Shown here: positions 60,019 through 64,000 of the stretch, in pieces
Layout: each line of letters starts with the position of its first letter
Position numbering within the stretch: the stretch's first letter is position 1
DNA from: CBIHON01 sp966211965
GTDB lineage: Bacteria > Pseudomonadota > Gammaproteobacteria > Burkholderiales > Burkholderiaceae_D
Assembly (NCBI GenBank): GCA_966211965.1
Contig: CBIHON010000002.1
Coordinates: forward strand, 124,001-188,000
Reading direction: 5' to 3'
DNA length: 64,000 nt
Program-made: the position numbers and the translations under genes
Notes under the pieces: generated by a model
Database searches by the model: none
Seen by the model: only the letters and a program-made list of their open reading frames with translations
Told to the model about the DNA's origin: nothing

Positions 60019-61266
60019 TTACAAATGTGTCGGAAGTGTGTCAGGTGGAAGCGTTCTCGCACTAAACGCCTGCCCTGGTGCGCCAGCTATCATGAGCTTG
60101 ATGTAGATGGCGTGATTGGGGAGATTCATGATGTCCTCGGGCGCAAAGGTCGGCTCAAATTCTCGGGCAATCGTGCGAGCGTCTTCCTGCCCCAAGCGAA
60201 ACGAAATGAGCGTGCCGACATTCCCCAAGACCGAGGCCCGTATCTCATCGTCTAATTGCACCAAATGCTGATTGGCGAGGATAAGCCCCACGCGATACTT
60301 CCTGAGTTCCGAGACCATGTTTCCCACCGTCTGTGTGGTAAAGCATTGGAACTCGTCAACATAGATGAAGAAATCGCGGCGTGCAGCGGCGGGTGCGTCC
60401 GCCCGGCTAAACGCAGCCAAGGAAAGCGTGGTCACAAGAAGCGAACCCAAGAGCGAGGAGCTGTCTTCGCCTAACTTTCCCTTGGCGAGATTGATAAGGA
60501 CAATCTTCCCCTCGTCCATGAGGCGGCGGAAGCGTAGGTCTACGTCCGGCGCGGTGAGAAAGCGATAGAGGCGCGGGTCAGAGAGAAGTGCCCCGATCTT
60601 GCTTTGAATGGGTGAAATGCTTTCCTGCCGATAGCGTGGGTTATATCCTGGGAACTCCGAAAGCCAGAACTCTTTCACCTGGGGATTTTTAAGCGCCTTG
60701 ACTATCCCCTTCCGGTAGTCATCGTCAGTGAGGATGCGGAGCACGTCCGGAAGTGTCGCCCCGCCATGCTCGATGAGCGCATAGAGCGCGTTTCGAAGCA
60801 TGTGCTCCATGCGACTACCCCAGGCATCCGGCCAGCGCTTTTTGAAGGCCTCCAAGAGGCCGGAGACGGCAAGCGGGACATAGGGAAGCGCCACCTTCCG
60901 AAGCGGGTTATAGCCGAAACGAAGCGCAGGGTCCGCTACGTTCACATACACCACATCGCCCAAGCGCCCCGCCGGCACAGCATCCCGTAGGCGCTCGACC
61001 ATATCGCCGTGTGGATCGATGACGGCGAGCCCCTGGCCGGCCGCGATGTCCTGGACCGCAAGCGACTCGATGAGAGTGGATTTCCCCGTGCCGGTTTTCC
61101 CTATGGCGTAGAGGTGAAACAAGCGATCCTCAGCACGTATGCCGAAGCGCTTATGCGGTTGCCTGCTATTTGTCTCCCCGATGTAGGTTATGTCTCCTTG
61201 CAAACCACAAGCATACAAGGCCTCTGCAGTTACTAGAAGAGGTGCAGACGTGCTTGAGAGGCACAT
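60019..61266 (-). CDS. Second TraD/HerA-like DNA-translocating ATPase
   Basis: About 415 residues from ATG 61266; GTG 61272 is an alternative. Motifs are FHLYAIGKTGTGKST (Walker A), GQGLAVIDPHGDMVERL, RFGYNPLRK, MLRNALYALIEHGGATLPDVLRIL, RDFFIYVDEFQCFTT (Walker B) and ILANQHLVQLDDEIRASVLGNVGTLISFRLGQEDA. This is the type IV secretion DNA-binding/TraD-like group. It has no transmembrane helix. Together with the 902-residue ATPase it gives the island two translocase-like proteins, which points to DNA transfer or a multi-subunit defence complex. It diverges from the RadC gene. Confidence 0.85.
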   Translation of the reverse strand: MCLSSTSAPLLVTAEALYACGLQGDITYIGETNSRQPHKRFGIRAEDRLFHLYAIGKTGTGKSTLIESLAVQDIAAGQGLAVIDPHGDMVERLRDAVPAGRLGDVVYVNVADPALRFGYNPLRKVALPYVPLAVSGLLEAFKKRWPDAWGSRMEHMLRNALYALIEHGGATLPDVLRILTDDDYRKGIVKALKNPQVKEFWLSEFPGYNPRYRQESISPIQSKIGALLSDPRLYRFLTAPDVDLRFRRLMDEGKIVLINLAKGKLGEDSSSLLGSLLVTTLSLAAFSRADAPAAARRDFFIYVDEFQCFTTQTVGNMVSELRKYRVGLILANQHLVQLDDEIRASVLGNVGTLISFRLGQEDARTIAREFEPTFAPEDIMNLPNHAIYIKLMIAGAPGQAFSARTLPPDTLPTHL

Positions 61267-61350
61267 TACCACCCCGTGTTTTTCGTGTCCATATGGTTAA
61301 TTATAAGTATCGGGTTTTGTTCTTTAATTCACTTTTCTCTAGGACTCGAT

Positions 61351-61914
61351 ATGCAATCGTTTCGTACTCTCTCAGATGTAGAACTACTCTCGGAATTGAT
61401 CGGGCAGACTGCCGTACTATGCGTTTATAAAGGCTCACTCAAGAAACTCTTCATGCACCAAGCGCCGAACGCGCATCTCTATAAGTTGCATGTGGCCCGC
61501 GAAATTTTAGAGCGGGCCTGTATTGAGGACGTGGCCGGCATTGAGCTTGGTTCCCCGCTTGCGGTCAAGACGTATTTGCGTACCCGCTACCTTAATCTTG
61601 GCTGTGAGGTATTCATGGTCATCTTTCTTGACGTGAAAAACCGCCTCATCGGGGTTGAGGAAATGTTTCGTGGGACGCTGACGCACACGTCGGTCTATCC
61701 CCGCGAAGTGGTGAAGCGGGCGCTTGCTGTAAACGCGGCTGCGGTCATCTTCTCCCATAATCACCCGTCGGGGAGTGCCGAACCGAGTCAGGCGGATACG
61801 TCGATCACCCAGGCCTTGAAACAGGCGCTTGCCTTGGTGGAGGTGAAGGTCCTCGATCACCTGATTGTCGGTGGGGCAGATGTGTACAGCTTTGCTGAGC
61901 GCGGGGAACTATGA
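61351..61914 (+). CDS. radC: RadC-like JAB-domain protein
   Basis: The 187-residue product from ATG 61351 (AGGA site) has the RadC N-terminal helical part (LSDVELLSELIG) and a JAB/MPN metal domain. That domain has VFMVIFLDVKNRLIGVEEMFRGTLTHTSVYPREVVKRAL and the signature FSHNHPSGSAEPSQADTSIT. Many genomic islands and plasmids carry such proteins; the role is unclear, despite the old radiation-repair name. Its stop overlaps the DUF2958-like gene by ATGA. Confidence 0.9.
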   Translation: MQSFRTLSDVELLSELIGQTAVLCVYKGSLKKLFMHQAPNAHLYKLHVAREILERACIEDVAGIELGSPLAVKTYLRTRYLNLGCEVFMVIFLDVKNRLIGVEEMFRGTLTHTSVYPREVVKRALAVNAAAVIFSHNHPSGSAEPSQADTSITQALKQALALVEVKVLDHLIVGGADVYSFAERGEL

Positions 61915-62219
61915 CCACGCTCCATGAGCATCTGAAAATGCGTTTGAAGGTGTATCCGCTCTAATCGCAAGTGAACAAGTACGATCCCTTCATCTCTGCC
62001 AAGCTCTACTGCGCGTATTCAGAGGCGGTATGGTTCATCGCTGAATATGATCCAGTTGACCGGATAGCGTATGGATACGCTATGGGGTTGGTAGAGGAAG
62101 ACCAGTGGGGCCATATCTGGATAGACGAAATGGAGGAGTGCCGATTTGCCGGAGGATTCAAGGCGATATGTGCCGATGAAGCATTCGTGCCGTGTCCGTT
62201 TTTTAATCTCTCCACGTAG
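61911..62219 (+). pseudogene. DUF2958-like gene interrupted by an in-frame TAA
   Basis: ATG 61911 overlaps the radC stop (ATGA) and encodes MTTLHEHLKMRLKVYPL before a TAA at 61962. The same frame continues SQVNKYDPFISAKLYCAYSEAVWFIAEYDPVDRIAYGYAMGLVEEDQWGHIWIDEMEE, which fits the DUF2958 pattern (DPVV-KLF-WFI-E-DP-FG-GLVE-ELG). DUF2958 proteins often have PLYSQ here, so a single T-to-A change of a tyrosine codon would explain the stop. A GTG at 61971 could restart an 82-residue protein, but no ribosome site is seen. Confidence 0.65.
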
Positions 62220-62225
62220 AGCACA

Positions 62226-62248
62226 GCCGCCTGAAAGGGCGGTTTTTT
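62226..62248 (+). terminator. Rho-independent terminator after radC/DUF2958
   Basis: GCCGCC-TGAAA-GGGCGG followed by six T residues, just after the DUF2958-like stop. Confidence 0.8.
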
Positions 62249-62352
62249 GTGTCTACATATTTCGATGTCACCTTTGGAAGCCTTTTTACCAATAAGATGT
62301 AATGTCACTATCCAAACACTCTTCAAAACCCCGCTTGAAAGCAAGAGGATTG

Positions 62353-63906
62353 CTATTTTGACTGGCTAGTGTATTTTTCTATCATGCGACCGATTGTTTT
62401 GATCTGGTTTTTATGACGCCCTCCCAATTCATTTAACCTTGAATTTACTGCTCTGTGAAGTTTGAGAAGAGAATATTCTTGCCCGTAATGCTTAACGATA
62501 GTCTTCGTTGTGATTCGACTTTTTAAAAGTCCTTGCCTGCTGGCGAGCATAAGCAACGCACGAAATTGCTCTACTTCCACGGAGACGATAATCGATTCAT
62601 CTTTGATGCCACCACTCTCGATAATTGCGAGTGCTGTCTTTATTTCCTTCAAGCTGTTTTCTGGACTCTTCAATAACAGCATATGACTCATAGCTAAAAT
62701 CAGGTGTGAACGAACCTTGTCTCGCATAAGAACTGGATAGTCCTGAGCGAGGTCGCCAAAGACAGTTAACCAATCCTCAATTTGCTGATGCTGCTTTAAA
62801 CATACACTCTGTTCATCTCTCGAATAACGTAGAATAATGAGGTTTGCCATCAATAGGATGGCTTCCCCAGAAAAGTCGGATGACTGACCGGCGATCGCCG
62901 AGAATACGGCTCCTTTTGCGTAGGCGAGCGCATTATCCAGTTTTACACGACATCTCGCCTCCTCGGTTGTTTTTATCGCCAAGTCATTTGCGTAAGTGAT
63001 ACTTCTTTGATGATGAATGCCTGCCTTCTCGCGCTCCAAACGTGACGCTAGGATTTTTGCATCGGCTCGAATTGCAAGAGAACCAATCGAACTACTATCT
63101 CTTAAAAAAGGTTCTATTTTCTTTTCTGCATCGCTATATTGTCCGTCGCAATAATCTATCCATGCTGCAACCATTGTGTATAGGTCATGTAAAACTTGGT
63201 CTTTTACTTTTTGATCGTCTAATTTCTTTCTCAGTATCCCAAGCTGATTTTTATCCGATTTAGTTACGGTGCCATGTGACATCGAGATGCTTTTCCGTAG
63301 TCGGCGCAACGCAAGGTATGTATTGAAAAGTTCAAGATGGGAACCAGCTTCAATATTGGTTGTAGGACGATATAGTTGTTTAACAGCCTTCTCTCGTTTT
63401 TCAATTCGCATCATAGCAATCTCGGAACAGGAGTGATCCGAACGAATAATTTCTTGGACGAAGGGTTTGATATCCTCGTTTGGCATGCTGATACCGAACA
63501 CCGTACTGCGCGGGTCATTTTCTATCCTGCGTTGCAGGAAATGCTCCTTCGCACCTTGTCCGAAACTAATTTTTCCCTCAAAGACGATGAAATTCTTATG
63601 TGCTGATCTCTCGTATTTAACTCGGCGTATGCGATTGTTTAGAAATTCAACTTCTAGCTGCATCCGTTTTTCCTGAGCTGTCAATTTTTTTAGTGAGCTT
63701 TTCGAAGTATTTCCGTATAACTCAAGGCAAAGCTCATACCTGCTGATCCCATTCTTTGCTGAGAAAGGATTTTTTATTGAGGCATCTGCAAAGCAACCAA
63801 GTAAGTTCCATGTTTGAGGACCCACTTCATAGATGCGACTTTCGCTTTCAGTAATAACACACACCGTCTGATTTAGCTCAAGGATGAGATCAGGAAAATT
63901 CGTCAT
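62353..63906 (-). CDS. AT-rich 517-residue protein of unknown function
   Basis: From ATG 63906 (GGGG six bases upstream) the product has 517 residues; ATG 63930 adds eight. It is AT-rich compared with the rest of the window. The N-terminal 100 residues look like a mixed domain with a helix-rich end (ISRYELCLELYGNTSKSSLKKLTAQEKRMQLEVEFLNNRIRRV). Residues 200-500 are nearly all helical, resembling TPR/ARM-like repeats (RSHLILAMSHMLLLKSPENSLKEIKTALAIIES). No signal peptide or enzyme motif is seen. It could be a regulator or scaffold on the island. Confidence 0.7.
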   Translation of the reverse strand: MTNFPDLILELNQTVCVITESESRIYEVGPQTWNLLGCFADASIKNPFSAKNGISRYELCLELYGNTSKSSLKKLTAQEKRMQLEVEFLNNRIRRVKYERSAHKNFIVFEGKISFGQGAKEHFLQRRIENDPRSTVFGISMPNEDIKPFVQEIIRSDHSCSEIAMMRIEKREKAVKQLYRPTTNIEAGSHLELFNTYLALRRLRKSISMSHGTVTKSDKNQLGILRKKLDDQKVKDQVLHDLYTMVAAWIDYCDGQYSDAEKKIEPFLRDSSSIGSLAIRADAKILASRLEREKAGIHHQRSITYANDLAIKTTEEARCRVKLDNALAYAKGAVFSAIAGQSSDFSGEAILLMANLIILRYSRDEQSVCLKQHQQIEDWLTVFGDLAQDYPVLMRDKVRSHLILAMSHMLLLKSPENSLKEIKTALAIIESGGIKDESIIVSVEVEQFRALLMLASRQGLLKSRITTKTIVKHYGQEYSLLKLHRAVNSRLNELGGRHKNQIKTIGRMIEKYTSQSK

Positions 63907-63960
63907 CGTATACCCCAAAGTGAACTCCATTTTTCAATTTTATTTCTGCAAAATAAAAGT

Positions 63961-63993
63961 GGCCCGTCAACGATTCGCGGTCGTTAGCGGGCC
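63961..63993. terminator. Strong hairpin at the right edge
   Basis: GGCCCGTCAACGA and TCGTTAGCGGGCC form a near-perfect inverted repeat around TTCGCGG. It lies 31-55 bases upstream of the 525-residue protein gene and may end transcription coming from beyond the window. Confidence 0.5.
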
Positions 63994-64000
63994 GGTTCGG

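Noticed and set aside
1..64000. tRNA or rRNA genes, including a tRNA attachment site for the island
   Set aside because: No cloverleaf with a GTTCGA-type T-loop or rRNA signature was recognised. The island boundary is in comM, not at a tRNA.

Overview
The window looks like a chromosomal segment of a betaproteobacterium, most likely Burkholderiales/Oxalobacteraceae (Herbaspirillum/Collimonas type). The evidence is moderately high GC, betaproteobacterial small families (DUF1840, DUF3567, DUF4148, DUF4390), NtrY paired with an NtrX-like regulator that lacks the AAA+ domain, and a tyrosine-catabolic operon in the order hmgA-fahA-hpd-phhA. No rRNA or tRNA gene was recognised. The species call is inference.

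Positions 1-49000 are ordinary host chromosome. In order: (i) a homogentisate operon (hmgA, fahA, hpd and the 5' part of phhA, running off the left edge) with a divergent LysR regulator; (ii) pabBC, a DMT exporter, slmA, a HAD phosphatase and argB; (iii) an ECF sigma factor, a zinc-finger anti-sigma-like protein and a CWC protein in overlapping frames, then an orphan Liv-type binding protein; (iv) metH behind a candidate SAM-II-type riboswitch with a leader terminator; (v) LysR plus a split chromate transporter, an EAL/HDOD protein, a class II amidotransferase, LysR/DUF4148 and DUF3567; (vi) LysE-RsmB-DUF4390-NtrY and NtrX-like/CobW-like genes; (vii) transporters, including a DMT protein with a 25-histidine tail, next to a truncated lipase gene; (viii) a 14-repeat secreted RCC1-like protein, baeRS, a di-haem peroxidase-like lipoprotein, rsuA, DMT/cupin/AraC, an esterase, ada and glsB.

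The chromosomal part is sprinkled with imperfect palindromic repeats of 105-255 bp from at least five sequence families. Several have CTAG or TTAG ends, as expected for MITE-like elements inserting at TA/CTAG. At five loci the repeat supplies, or directly abuts, the stop codon of the neighbouring gene.

At about 49500 the comM (yifB) reading frame is cut exactly where its conserved CPCGYLGH region begins. From there to the right edge the content changes: lower GC, no housekeeping genes, and mobile or defence functions. I read this as the left end of a genomic island integrated in comM. It carries a tandem-HTH protein, an uncharacterised protein, an S1/P1 nuclease, a secreted coiled-coil protein, a HerA ATPase plus DUF4297/Cap4-like nuclease pair (a likely anti-phage system), a 902-aa ATPase with a C-terminal PD-(D/E)XK-like domain, a second TraD/HerA-like ATPase, a small zinc ribbon, a RadC-like protein, a DUF2958-like gene broken by an in-frame TAA, and an AT-rich 525-aa protein of unknown function. 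The HerA/nuclease pair and the two-ATPase block with its nuclease fusion are the best candidates for a less-described system.
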